Shown piece after piece: positions 34,139 through 46,596 of a stretch of DNA of 64,000 bases. Each line of letters begins with the position of its first letter. Position 1 is the first letter of the stretch. This DNA is from Phylloscopus collybita. Taxonomy: Eukaryota; Chordata; Aves; Passeriformes; Phylloscopidae. Where the stretch lies: contig JAJNNQ010000023.1 of NCBI GenBank assembly GCA_027886175.1, positions 193,501 through 257,500 on the forward strand, in the 5' to 3' direction. Below the pieces are notes generated by a model. The model was given only the letters and a program-made list of their open reading frames with translations. It did no database searches and was not told the DNA's origin. The position numbers and the translations under genes are program-made.

Positions 34139-36607
34139 GTCTTTTTAATGTATCAGTCTTTACTGGGAATGTGGAGCTAAACCAGGCATGTCCTTGTGCT
34201 ATCATTGGACACCAAAGGCAGATCAATTTAAGCTCTTGCATCATCTCATCCTGCCCTGAATTTTTCTTGCTCCCATTTCTTGGAGAGTGGCTTCTTGACC
34301 ATCACTTCCCATCCTTTTCTGTTAAGGTGGACACTGAGGAGCAGCTCCGAGGCTGCTTTTCTCGACCTGTGTGTTCTTAGCAGCGGAGTCCAGACTTGCC
34401 AGTTTCGGTCTCTGCCTTTGGACTTAGCTGTGGTGAAACTTCTGCTGTTTCTGCCACATCCCTTTCAGAAGTCCCTCTTGGAAACCAAGCCTCTGTGAAT
34501 GTCTGCACTGATTCCTTACAGCCTCCTTTTCTGGGCGTCTCTGCAGGGACCTAAATGAAGCGCTGGAGGAAATACAGGCTTATTTTGGACAGCTTCATGG
34601 TTAAAGACACTTGACAGAGACTTGAGAGTGTTTTTTTCCCAGCTCTGTGTCACTGACCTCCAGCAAACCATTTTATCTCCCCGTTTCCTATCTGTGACGA
34701 TGATAGAAATGTTCCCTTTCTTTCTCCCTTTGTCTGTCTTATCTATTTATATTTTAAGGTCTTTGGGGCAAGGACTGTCTCTTGACTGTACAAAGGCTGA
34801 CAGACAAAGGCATTGACCTTGCTTGGGATCTCTAAGTGTTAATGTGATAACAGTACCAGAACAGTGGATGAATGCTAAACAGTAGCACAGTCAATTTTGG
34901 AAAAGAAAGCAAAGTATTTTCCCTTCCTTCTAATGGCCTTTGAGATGTGATAATTAAGGCATCAAATAGAAAGTACATAGGGCTACGTGAAAAACTGCAC
35001 GTTCTACAAAAGAATCTGAATGAAACTGCTTTGTCAAAACTGAGCTTATCTTCAGTTTTCCAGGGGATTTGTTTGTTTGGTTAGTTGTTTTGTTTGGTTG
35101 TTTTGTTTAAAGCAAAATCCAGCCTCTGGGAAGGGGAGCACTTGTAGCTTGCTAAGGCTTTTAGGTCACTTCGGGCACTGGGGACTCTGAGACAGCAGCT
35201 TTGTCACTGAAGGAAGCTTTTGGGAGTCCCCGGTCCCCACCCCGCAGCTGAGCTCGTCCTTGTGGCTGCGCTGGAGAGACCATTTCCAGCCATACAAACG
35301 TGCCTTGGAGTTTACTCATTGTGGAGGTTTTTCCTCTGTTGCAATGCTGAGAAAAAACTTCCAAATCTTGCTAGAAAATAGAGTTCTTCCCCTCGAGAAG
35401 GAAAATGTCCTCTCATCTCCACAGGTAACCTGTTTTTTCATGCAGCCAGGAGAAAAGTGTTAATACACTGCTCATTGGGAATCTAAAATTTCTGCTATGC
35501 TCTCCTGCATCCTAATCTAAACACATTTCATCTCTTTCTTATACAGAGATCCAAAAAAAATTAAAATGTTAGTGTTAACAGTAAACTCTGCAGGAAATCC
35601 AGTTTCTCTCTTCAGCTGTAGATGTGGTTTTGACCTCCTAAAATGTGACTTTTTGTGTTAATTTAATACTAAATTCCCATCAGATTAAGCACAATCTGAA
35701 GACACAACAGGAGAATGGCAGAGGAGGGGAAGCCAAGCAGCACTTAACGTCATCTTTACTTGTGTTTCCTGCTGAAAGATCAGATCAGGTAGTGAATTAT
35801 TAATGCTGCAGTCTGGCACAATCCTGGGCGTGCAGCCTGCCAAAATGTAAAAAGTCCATTGCAAAGGCAGGATATTGGATCCCATCGGTGCGAACAGGCA
35901 TGCTTCCATGTTTGAAAGTTCACAGTGGGAGAATTCAAATCAGCCTCTGAGGTTGGCTGCAGATTAAACTCCTCTATTTTTAATTAGATGCCACGCAAAG
36001 GACCTCACTTCAGGAAAAAAGTAACACTAAACCCATGGAAATATCCGTAATAATTGTCCTACAGACTCGGTCCTTGTCGGTGGGGTGAAACATTAACATC
36101 CTTTTATCGTGCTTAAGCATTTGCTTGGTTTGGGGTCTTTTTCTGCAGTCCAACAGCTTTAAAGGCTAATGAGTTAAGAATTGCCCAGGATGATAATGGG
36201 TCTGCTCAGAGACTTTAATGATTGGCATGGCTCAGGAAGGGAGAAACAAAACTGGAGGAGGCTCCCTGGGGAAGGGGTAAGGCCACAAAGGGTTGAGTGG
36301 GCAATGTGGAGAAAGGGGCTATTGCTTTCACACTACTTGGTGCTTAGAGGAAGACAAGCCCTGGCCACAGCTGACTAATTTTGGCTAATTGGAACCTGCC
36401 TGGAAGCCTTGTTCCTGTTAGGTCAGGGCAGCAGCCCTTCCTGGGCTCTTCTCAGAACGTGGCCCATCCCCAGCCTGCACTGCAGTCAGGAGATGGCACT
36501 TGGTGGAAAATTACTCCTTGTGGAAGATCATGTTCTGCCCATTTGGTTTCCCATAGCTGGGATGGTCCAAACTCGTGGGCTGTCCTGGCTTTTACAGGGT
36601 CAGGTAG
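34139..36607. other. Non-coding stretch with a TTTG-rich run
   Basis: A loose (TTTG/TTGG)n low-complexity run lies at 35067-35112. The AT-rich part at 35940-36180 is repeat-free. No exon or RNA gene is supported. Confidence 0.5.
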
Positions 36608-36801
36608 TGACAGGACAGGGGCAATGGGCTCACACCGACAGAGAGCAGGTTTAGATTGGATACGACAAAAAATCTTCCCTCTGCAGGCAGCGAGGCCTGG
36701 CACAGCGTGCCCAGAGCAGCTGGGGCTGCCCCTGGATCCCTGCAGTGCCCCAGGCCGGGCTGGATGGGGCCTGCACTGGGAGCACTGCCCTGGTCTGGGG
36801 C
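36608..36801 (+). mobile_element. CR1 LINE fragment, internal 3' region
   Basis: Sense-orientation CR1 words follow in order: TGACAGGACAGGGGCAATGGG, GAGAGCAGGTTTAGATTGGATA, GGCACAGCGTGCCCAGAGCAGCTG, GGGCTGGATGGGGCCTG. The very 3' end is missing, unlike most copies, so both ends are truncated or decayed. Confidence 0.9.
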
Positions 36802-36992
36802 AGTGATTCTCACTCAAATACATGAATCCTAAAATATGTCAGGGAAAAACGTAATTTTTATGGCATCTCTGCTCAATCACCTTTTCACTGCCAAAAAATT
36901 ATCACACTCTGCACTTATTTGGTAGAACTCATGTTTCTGGTAAGCACAGTGAGTTACTTGGACACATTAAAGCCTGTTACATATTATAATTA
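36802..36992. other. Short AT-rich spacer
   Basis: Nothing recognised between the CR1 fragment and the AAC repeat. Confidence 0.5.
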
Positions 36993-37024
36993 GCAACAAC
37001 AACAACAACAACAACAATAATAAT
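36993..37024. repeat. (AAC)n(AAT)n microsatellite
   Basis: About eight AAC/CAA units pass into three AAT units. Confidence 0.95.
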
Positions 37025-40000
37025 ATTTTTACTGTGGTGCAGGACAGAGGAGGAAGGATTGTTCAGGTATTTCCAATATAAATCTCATGGTAACTTGAGA
37101 ATGATGATTAAAGAGTCTCACTCTGTCTCTTTTAAATATTAGTAAAGTATTAGTTTAGGGGGATTTAGTAGGTTTTTTGTTTTTTTTTTTACTTGTTCTG
37201 GTTCTTAAAAGGAAATACCATATAGACCTGTGAATCTAACAAACTTTAAATCAAATCCACTTCCGTGCTCCATTTTTCATGTAAGTCAAGAAAAGGGGGA
37301 GGCTGTCAGGTAGTCCTGACAGTAGATTTTTTAAAAGTAGATTTTTAAAAAAATCTATTAGTAAATGTTTCCACCAGCCACTTGCTGGCATTCAGTACTT
37401 TGAGGGATTGCACAGTGATACTAAATCAGAGCTTTTCATCAAAATAGCCATGAATATGCAGTAAACCTTGAAGAATGTGGATGAGGGATGTAGAACTGTT
37501 TCAGATGTTTTGGTCCCTGCTGTTTCCCTTTCCAACACGGTTTCTGCTACAATGTTGTTGCCCTTTGACATTTGCTAAAACCAGCAAGTGCAGGAAATGA
37601 CAGAGTGGTATTTATTAACCTGCAGGCGGATGTTGAGCAGAGGAGGTTTCCCTGAGAGCAGGATGGAGCTGCCCTGTGAGAATCAGTCCTTCAGAGCTTA
37701 CCTGCATGAAAACACAACAAAACCTCCTCATGATGGAGACAAGCCTGGGCTGCGGTGGAGCTGTGATCACAGCAGTGTGCAGCAGTTCTGGCCGTGGCAG
37801 TCCTGCCTGCCCGGGCTCTGCTCTGCTTTATCCAGAGTTTCAGCTCCCTGCTCTCCCTCCCTTGCAGCTGGCAGCTGGCACGCCAGTGAAGACTGACCCA
37901 GCAGCCATCCCACAGGGAATATATTTGAAATGGGGGGGTCAGTGCCCCTGGAAAGCCATTCTGCTTCCCTTTGGGTCAGGATTTAACACTTCCACCAGCT
38001 TAATAAATGTTGACTAAAATAACTGAGCAGGAGCATGATGCTAGAAGCCCAGCTCCAGCAGCTGGGGATGCCTCTTGTACAGGGGAAGGAGCTGCAGGAG
38101 GGGCCAGGCTCCTGGACTTTCTCTAAACAGCATCTCCTGCTGCCTCTGCCAGTGATGGTCCAGGGCAAGGGAGTTTGAGCCAGTACAGCATTTTTATGTG
38201 ATGTAAAGCAGCTTTAGGAATTGTGGAAGAGTGAAACAATTCTGTGTTTAGGACCTGTGCTAAAGGCAAAGACTTTGCAGGCAAATCTCCTTTAGCTCAG
38301 TCCAAACTCCTTTGCTACAGAGCAGCCCAGAGAGGGCAAGTAGATCTCTTTTCCATATGGAAAGCTGGAGGGAAAGGGCAGATGTCAGGCTGGTGTCAAG
38401 TGTTTTATACATTTGGAAACGTTCAGGTTTTATATTGAATCACAACTTTAATTGGGCTGGGTTTTAATCACGTCGAACACTTGGAAAGAAATGCCTTTTT
38501 ATTAGATTGGCTTTTGTAATTTCTCAGCCCTACTTGAAGCAGGGAAACCTGCAACGTTGTTTTAGTCTTTCAAATCCGCCAGCTCTCCTTACACAGCCAG
38601 AAGATCTGTGCTGTGTATTTACTGACTTAGGAGCTGAAGTAGCTGAAAGAGTAAAAGAGTGAAGCAAAACCTTAAGGTTTGTCTTTTATCTGAGGGGATG
38701 CACATTTAACTGCTCTCTAGAAGTAGCAGTATTTTAGAAGACTCTAGGCATGAAATGATTAATCAAACAGAAAGAAAAGGGTGTTTCAGAGAGTCTTGGA
38801 AAGGCGTACTTGAGAAACTATTCTCCATCCATTGAAATGTAAATACTCAGAAGCACAGTCCCTTTAAAAGCCCAGATTCTTTCCTGGGGATCCTTCTTAT
38901 GTGGTTATTACCCTTTTTCCTGTGATCACAAGCTAGGTAGGGAGTGTTTCTGTCTAAGCATGGCAGTAAGAGAATTAAATTAATGTCGCACCAGAGACAC
39001 TCTGCCTCAATTTACAAATTATTTGGCTCCTTATCATGAAGGTTTGCATGTTATGTCTCTTTTTGCAGGCCCAGCCTTCTGAACACCACCGTGGCAAAAT
39101 CCATTTCAGATGTGACAGCTGTAAACAGCCTGGAGTCAAAATGATTTCATTTTGTAGACACGTTTAAAGAAGAAGGAAGCCTTAGACTGCGCTGTGAGAC
39201 TTTCCCTTCCCTCCTCGAGCAGCCGGGGTGCAGTGACCCCCGAGCCTGGGGAAGGCTGGTTCAGCAGCTGGGCTTTGGCAGGAGCAGCTGCACCTCTGCA
39301 GGTCCTGGGTTTGGGAGGTGGGAGAGCAGGGACAGGGATCGACATCAGCACCCCTGGGCCAGCAAGGTCTGCAGAATGAACCTCACCTCCTGGTGCAGCC
39401 TGTGTAAATTAGCCCAGAGGGAATCCTGAGTCCTTAGGTCAAATGTGTCGTGAACCACAGAGTTCCAGGGAGGATGGAATAGGGACAATTATATCTCTCC
39501 TACTGCCCCATAATCTGTGTTCTGGTTTTAGTGGGACTTGCTAAAACTGAATTGGATTGGTCTGAACTTTTTTGGGCATGGAAAGAGGGAAATTATTGCA
39601 ATGAGTTTAATTTGTTTGTTTGTTTGCTTTTATTTGACCATCTGATCCTGAGTAACCCAGAAAATATTCTGTTGGATTTAAATTTTCCATTCTTTCAAAT
39701 TCTTTCTATAAATAAAGATTGTTCTCACTTCAAAAAACAAGGGCACCATTTCAAAAGAAAAATTAAGTATTTTGCATTGCGAACACCATTAATTTTATTT
39801 TTTTTTCCCAAGCAAGATCTATTTCAAATATAAACAGTTTGACTTTGCAGCAAAGTGTGCTTTTTGATGGATAATACATTCATTGGGAATGCTTGCCCAG
39901 CTCCAGATGGCAAATAACACCTCTGGGAGGTGGCTGGGATGAGACACCTTGAAATCACCCCCCGAGCTGGCAAGGGGGAGCTGGGGACACTCAGGGCTGG

Positions 40001-41084
40001 GGCTCCCCAGGCCCTGTGAGCAGCACCAAGGGCTGACATATGGACAGGGGCAGGAGGAGCCAGCTGTGGGCACACAGTGCCTTGCCTGGGGAGATGGACC
40101 TCCAGGGGCTGTGCTTGTGCAGCAGGGCCCACATTAAAATCTTTTGTCATCAGGACTCTGAATTTGCTGCCAGGCAGCAGCAGATCCCCATTTCTGCCTC
40201 TGGCTCTGAGCTGCCTTCTCCCCCCCACCACTGAATTTTGTAGCTTTTCTGCATGTGGGTAGGCTTTAGTCTCAAACAAGCTTTTATTTCTCTGGGTAAA
40301 GGGCCAATATTAATACAGTTTTATAATAATTTACAGTGGCCCAGGGAGGTCCATCATGCCAGAGGCAGCAGCGTTCACCCACCAAGCAACCTCAAGTGTG
40401 ACCCTGGTGCCACTGATGGGAGTGGCTGTGGTCCTGGGGAGTTCACCCCACTGCTCCGTGCATGGAGCTGGGGCTCAGCAGAGGAGATAATTCTGGGATT
40501 AGCAGTTAGACTTTTGGGTGCTCCTCCCTGCACTATTTGGGAAACTTTGATTTGTAAATTTATCAACAACTACTCTTAACACAAACACAAACTTTCTGTT
40601 GTATTGCCAGTTAAAGTGGTAGTTGGCTCCTTTATTCTTTCTCTTTTTCTTTTTATTCCTTTTACTTTTTATTTTTTCTTAGAAAAACTGCAACTGTGCA
40701 AATTTTACTTGGTTAGAAATCTTCCTGTGAGCAAAACCCTGATGTGGACTGTATGGTTTTGATCAAGAATAAATTGCATATAAAAGGCTGGTAATCCAAA
40801 GATCTGGGTGATAATCCTAATTCTGTTGTAGGATTTCTGTGCAATATTAGATAAAGCACTCAAGGACTCTTTCTCTCCCTTTCCACAGCTAAGAAACCGT
40901 GATGGGCAATGCCCAGCCCATCCACACAAGGGTCTTGAGGCTTAATTAAATAATGTTGACAAAGCTGCTGGAAATCCTCGGGTGTGGAGTGCTCCATGGG
41001 TGCCCCTGTAGCAGTGTCCCTGTGCCAGGGCTGGCTCTGGGACGTGGGTGCTGGCTGGGCTGGGTTCATGCTGAGCTGACTGCA
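37025..41084. other. Non-coding stretch, nothing specific recognised
   Basis: Holds a T-run at about 37171-37190, an imperfect palindrome at 37338-37357 and an AT-rich, repeat-free part at 38430-39130 of possible regulatory character. Overlapping frames at 39824-40279 have no recognisable domain. Confidence 0.5.
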
Positions 41085-41127
41085 GGGAGGAGGAGGAGGA
41101 GGAGGAGGAGGAGGAGGAGGAGGAGGC
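41085..41127 (+). repeat. (AGG)n purine microsatellite
   Basis: About fourteen GGA/AGG triplets, purine only on the + strand. Open frames across it translate to poly-Arg or poly-Pro and are artefacts of the repeat. Confidence 0.95.
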
Positions 41128-43187
41128 CAGGGCTTCTCTGGCAGCATGGGGCTGTGAAATTGCAATCTGAGGATTTGTTTCAATGGCTCGTGTTTAGCTT
41201 TGTTTGGAGGGCTCTTCTGCCCCTTGTCCTGCCCGGGAGCAGCGTGTGCTGCCTTTCCCTGGGGAGAGATGCTCAGAGGGGAGGTGGCACTGGCCAGGTC
41301 TGTGCCTGGTCCTGCTGTGCTGGCAGGGAGCTCGTGTCCATAGTCTCACTTTCACAGCAACGCTGAGCCCTTGCAAACAGAGCTGGGAATGCAATAACAG
41401 CAAAACATGTTCCTTTAACCTACCCGGCACCGGCGTGTAAAATAATACCCCAGATAGGTACCCTGAATGCTTTTATAATTTATTCATTCAACAATATCTC
41501 TTGATGTAGTTAATGTTGTATTTCCCTGGCCAGGGCTGGCAGGTGAAGCGTGAGAAATCCTTATGGACAGATTGCTTTTCCTTTCTGAAAACAAAGTGGT
41601 GTTATCTGCCCGGTGGCCCCAGTGAGCCCGTTCCTCTGGGAGGTGCTGCCCGGCCGGGGGACGCACGGGCTGGCTCCTGGAGTGCTCAGGCTGGCCTTCA
41701 GCCAGGGGAGGGCAAAAGAGACCAATGTCCAGGGAATTCTGATCCATTTTATCCGCTCTGATCGGCACCTGAACTGTTCCTTCTCTCCTCCAGAATTTTA
41801 AATTCATGTAAATTCCAATAAATGGGAAAAAGCATAGTCACTGTCGGCAGTGCACAGCTTGTATCCATGAAAATCTTCCCTTTCCCTATTTCTTTTCCTC
41901 ACTAAGAGACTTCCTTGTACAAAACTTCACTCTTATCCTTGTTTTATCCTTATTCTTCTGCCATGTTTGGTGCTGTCTTGGTCCTCCTGCAGCAGTGCAG
42001 TGCAGCAGTGAGTGGTTTCCTCCAGCTGAATCCGAGGAACTAGATTTCCATGGTTTAGGCCTAATCCTTAAAATGCCAAGCCAGAGGATGAATGTATGCC
42101 AGTGGTTTTCTTTCAGAGGGAGATTTTTATTTTTTACTTTTCACAGCCTGTCCATCCTAGTCCACTGAAAAACCAGAGGTATTTTTAAGCTGTATTTTAC
42201 CCCCAGAGTGAGAACTCTGAGGGTAAGTGTTAATCTCAATCTGATTTCATGTGCAAAACAGCTGCCTGTGTCTCTTGCCCTGCATCTGTCTCAGATGGGG
42301 CTGGTTCCAACCACTATGGGTAGTGCAGCCAGAAAGTTAATTTAGTGCATATTGGGAAATTCCTCAAACACCATGAGATTTAACACCATTTTTTCCATCA
42401 AACCCTTGAAGTTTGTGTTGATATTTAGAGGTGTGAGACTGCAGGACTGGGGGGTGGAATGTTTCACTAATTTATTGGAGGGAGTTGATCTGGGGTGTTA
42501 TCTCCATAGACCAAGCTGTTATTGTTTCACTTACAGGTTAAGTGCAATATAACTCAAAGTCACAAAGTGTTCCCTGTAATGCAAGCCCTGTAACACTCTC
42601 CTGTGGCTGACACCTGAGGTAAAGAATGTGTCTGCCAGCCTCCTTGAATAACTTGCCAGTGTATTCTAATTGGGTTTGCACAAGTTTATTTATAGATGTG
42701 CTTTCCAGCACATTATCCAGTGCTGAGGGTGCTTTGGGAGCTGTGAGATGGGAGCTCTTGGGCTGCCTTTGCTCCTGCCCCTGCTGTGATTTTGGGTGGC
42801 TGTTTGATGACAGATGTGCCTGTGGGTCCTTCCTGAGTCTCACAGCCTGGTGTGACCCAGCACAGTGCCCACTGCAGACAGTGTGGGCACATCAGGTCCC
42901 TAAACAGGGGCGTGTTTGGGGATGGCAGAGGGCAGGGGTGGGCTGGGAGGTTCTGTGCACCTTCCCACCCTGCTGCTGGCCCAGCCAGCAGCTGCAGAGT
43001 GCCCCATTGTCACCTGGATCATCCAACCCATCCAGCCACCCTGGGCTGGGAGAGGCTCAAGCTCTGACCTCAGGGCTGTTAGCTGGGATATCTCGTGCCA
43101 GCAGATGAGCAGCAGCATGACTGCAGGTACACTGTGTTGTTATTTTCCTCTTCTCTTTCCACTTCCCTCTCTTCAGGGCGGTTCTGA
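41128..43187. other. Non-coding stretch, nothing specific recognised
   Basis: A small CpG-rich patch lies at about 41600-41680. At 41991-42012 there is a short GCAGTGCAGT-type imperfect repeat. No gene is supported. Confidence 0.5.
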
Positions 43188-43214
43188 TTTTTTTTTTTTT
43201 TTTTTTTTTTTTTT
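43188..43214. repeat. Poly-T tract (27 T)
   Basis: Uninterrupted T run on the + strand. It is complementary in type to the A-rich tract 285 bp to the right. Confidence 0.97.
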
Positions 43215-43498
43215 GAGAAAACCCAGAGCCAACCCTGACTTGTTTTCCCATTTTCCAGGCAGCACAGGGCAGGTTTAAAACACACAAGAATAAGTGGGCT
43301 GGGGTGTTTCAGGGATGCTTTTTCTCCTGCTCTGTACAGCACAACCTCAGCCCCCTTTGTCTTGGGACCCAAAAGCTTTTGGAGCTCAGTCCTACCAAAA
43401 CCCTGCTCTGAGGATAGCTGATGGGCTGAGAAGAGGGCAAGCAAGCTGTGGAGACACAGAAAGGAGCCTCAAGATCCTGACTTGCATATAAACCAGAT

Positions 43499-43538
43499 TA
43501 AAAAAAAAAAAAAAGAAAAAAAAAGAAGAAGAAAAAAG
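43499..43538. repeat. A-rich tract
   Basis: Almost only A with some G (AAAAGAAAAAAAAAGAAGAAG). No LINE or pseudogene body ends here. Confidence 0.95.
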
Positions 43539-43741
43539 CTCAGTCCCACTCAGAGCTTTTTATGGGGATGGAGGAGGTTATTCAGTAACCCGCATGTTCA
43601 CAAAGGCACTTTGTTCCTAATAGGGCCTGAAATGTTACGACCTAATGTGTAACTTCCCCATTTACTCGTGTAGCAGCAGCGAGGTTCTCTGTAAGGACAC
43701 GGCAGAGCTGCTCCTGAGCCTCGGCAGCAGGGATGTGCCAG

Positions 43742-43783
43742 CCTGCCCTGCCCTGCCCTGCCCTGCCCTGCCCTGCCCTGCCA
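43742..43783 (-). repeat. (CCCTG)n pentanucleotide repeat
   Basis: About nine CCTGC units occur on the + strand. The - strand reads GGGCA repeated, that is GGG runs with two-base loops, a strong G-quadruplex pattern. Confidence 0.95.
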
Positions 43784-44752
43784 GCGTCCCCCAGCAGCGG
43801 GGCTGGCTGCCTCTCAGAACCCTGCTCTGTGGGGCACAGGAGCTCACACCCACACAGCTGGGCTGTGACAGGGGGAGCTGGCCTCTCCCTGCTGCCAGAC
43901 GTGGCAGCTTGTCCAGGAGAACGCAAGCTCCTTACACTTCCGAGGTGCTTCAGGTTGTTCAGCAGTTGGCTTTAGGGACAGGTGAGGCATCCCCGTTAGA
44001 GACAGGCTTCCTCCACTACCTGGGAAAAGAGTCTGGGCTAACTGAAGTGTTCCACTGGAGAAGTGAGTGCAAAACTCATGCTTTATCTCCTTCCCCAGCC
44101 CACGCCTGAGCCCTCCTCATTACCTGGAGTTGTGACTGTCACTGAAACAGAGATATTGTTTGCTTTTCTAATGCCTGCAGGGGATTAGTTTGAAGCACAG
44201 CGACCAGGAGCCTTCATAACATGAGACCCAGGCAGCAAATCTGCAGCTGATGCTGTTATTCAAGTCAGTAACCGAGCCTTTGAGGAATTGTTCTGTATTA
44301 TTTGCTGCTCTTGTATCGCATGGCAGGAAGCGCCACAGGATAATTACTCACATTAGAAATGCTCCTTGGGTCTGTTTTGAACATTTCCCGTTTCATCCTC
44401 CCGGGTGCCCTGCGTCAGGGGAGGCTTCCAGGGGCTGCAGGGCTCTCTGGGTGTTCCCATGGAGGGGCCTCCTGAGGAGAGCTGAGACCGAAAATGCTGG
44501 AGACAAGAAGGGTCAGGGAAGGTGGGGACAAGATGATCTGCTCTGTTGCTGGGTTTTGTACTTGCTTGTACTTTACTGATAATGTCTAATGATAGACACA
44601 GCTTTTCACACCTTTATGGGGAAAATTTACTTTGTTAGGGGAGATGAACTGGGAAATTAAATGGGGCAGGAGGGCACAAAACTGCAGAAAGATTATTTGG
44701 GGGGGTTTGTTTTCCTTCTTTTCTGGGGCATATGCCTTTTATCAGGCTCCCT
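43784..44752. other. Non-coding stretch, nothing specific recognised
   Basis: The part 44120-44390 is repeat-free and could be a conserved element. Nothing codes convincingly. Confidence 0.5.
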
Positions 44753-44892
44753 GATCCCTGGGAGTGTCCAAGACCAGGCTGGATGGGGTTGGAGCAGCCT
44801 GGGATGGTGGAAGGTGTCCCTGCCCACAGCAGGAGGTGGAGCTGGATGAGCTTTAAAATCCTTTCCCGTAACTGTTCTGTGATTCTATGATC
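44753..44892 (+). mobile_element. CR1 LINE 3'-end fragment with terminal repeat
   Basis: Sense CR1: CCTGGGAGTGTCCAAGACCAGG, CTGGATGGGGTTGGAGCAGCC, GGTGTCCCTGCCCA, then CTGTGATTCTATGATCAT as the terminal tail. It is strongly 5'-truncated. Confidence 0.95.
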
Positions 44893-45733
44893 ATTTTATT
44901 TTAACAAATCCAAGTTTAGAGGAAAAGCAAATTCCCTTAGGCAATTTCTACTGCCCGAGGGCCTGTCATGGACCTCTGGGGCACCACCTGCAGCGTCTGG
45001 TCCTGTCCATTCCGTGCCCCTGGGTGTCTGGAGATGTGGCATCAGTTCCAGCGTCTGCTCATCCCTAAGGCAAGTTCCTGAATAGCAGAGAGCATCAGCT
45101 CACCCCCAGGTGAAACTACAGCCCGTGGGAGGAGGTGAGGTGAAGTTGCCCTCCCTGGCAGCAGCTCAGGGCTTTTCCAGGAGCACATCCATGGATTTAC
45201 CAATGGCAGACACTCCTGACCTTGTTTACTTTTTCCTTTATCTGCCTGGCCTTCCCACAAATATTATTGCATTTGTTGGAATAGACCAATTAAGTGGCCA
45301 GAGCCCTTAATTAAAACCTTGACTTTTCTTTAACCTTCCTGAGGAGTTGCTCATTAGCAGGAAATGTTGCTGCTGCTCTGTACACACGGGCAGAGAATCC
45401 TCCAAACCCTTCTCCAGGTGGGATGGTGCCAGCTCCCAGCAGTGGGAATCCCAGTTGTCCGTTCTTATGGATGCTGATAGCTTAGAAATGGCAAAAATAA
45501 CTCTTGTTGCCCTGCCAATGATGTGCACCTGCGAGATCCTTTGAAAGAAACAGCTGAAATCAGTGATTTGCAGAATGATGGCATCTCTGGTTTCAGGTCT
45601 TTAGCCATGAAGGGATCCCACTGATGCACAGAGAGGGAAAATCTATTCTGCTTCTCAGTGCTCTTCCTCCTTTGCACCTCAGTGAGAAAATGGGTCATTT
45701 TGTCCTGTGCCAAAAGCAGAATGATAAGAAAAG
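44893..45733. other. Non-coding stretch, nothing specific recognised
   Basis: No repeat, RNA gene or exon recognised. Confidence 0.5.
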
Positions 45734-45734
45734 C

Positions 45735-45765
<31 letters not shown>

Positions 45766-45787
45766 TTTTCTTTTTTTCTTTTTTTCC
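45734..45787. repeat. Long poly-T/C pyrimidine tract
   Basis: 54 bp of pyrimidine only on the + strand, mostly T with single C interruptions. Confidence 0.97.
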
Positions 45788-46596
45788 TGCCTAATTTTAG
45801 ACTCTGGAGTGCTTTGAAATGTTGGACTCCTAACGGAGAACACAAGTTTCCTTTGCTCACTGTGTCTCCAGCTGCTCTGATTTCTCATGCAAGCAGAGGA
45901 CTCCTGCTCTCTGCCCCCTCCTCAAACAAAGAATTAAACCCCACTTATGCATATTCCACCAGAGTCCAAGCACCTGTGTGAGGATCCTGAAACACTTCTG
46001 ACAGAGAACTCTTCATAGTGGTGAATTTTTAAGATGAAGCTTCTTTTTTAAAAATCATTAACCATCGAGAAAATATTTCTCATCATCCAACTTGCTTTGA
46101 TATCATTTGGAAACAAATAGTTTAGCAAAGCTCTTAGAGACATATCTTGGAATAATTAGAATCAATGCAGTTGAAATACAATTTCTCAAGGCTGATGTTT
46201 TTCTCTTTCTTTCTCTCCTTATGCTCCACACAGCAATTGTTCCAGTGGGAAACAGGTGGAAAGGAAATTGAGGTTTCATTGCATTCACTTCTAATTATTG
46301 CTTTTTATCTCTAATGGGTGTGGAATGCTTAATCTTTGAACTACAATGTCAAAATGTATTTGTTAGATAGATCAAATTAAAATGATCTCTCCCTTTATTT
46401 CTTCCAGCATAGTAATTGCTCTGTTTTATTTATATGTCATGGACAGATTAACATTTAATCACTCCTGCTGTACTCCTATCCCAGATGGCAGGGCCCTGGC
46501 TATGAGGATGGAGTGCAGCAGTGTTCCAGCTCAGGGTTGGTGATGTTCTCCTGCCATGGTGACAGAGTGACCCTGGGCCGGGTTACCTGTGAGGAG
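45788..46596. other. Non-coding stretch, partly AT-rich
   Basis: The block 46020-46460 is repeat-free and AT-rich with TAATTAGAATCAATGC and CTTCTAATTATTGC words. A conserved element is possible but unproven. Confidence 0.45.

Noticed and set aside
40953..41366. Frame with a long poly-Arg stretch
   Set aside because: The arginines are the (AGG)n microsatellite read in one frame. The opposite strand gives poly-Pro. No flanking domain.
43742..43783. Possible CRISPR-like array
   Set aside because: It is a 5-bp tandem repeat without spacers, and the genome is vertebrate.
45658..45981. Frames with poly-Phe or poly-Lys blocks
   Set aside because: Translation of the poly-T tract. Similar artefacts occur at 15904-16095 and 43057-43444.
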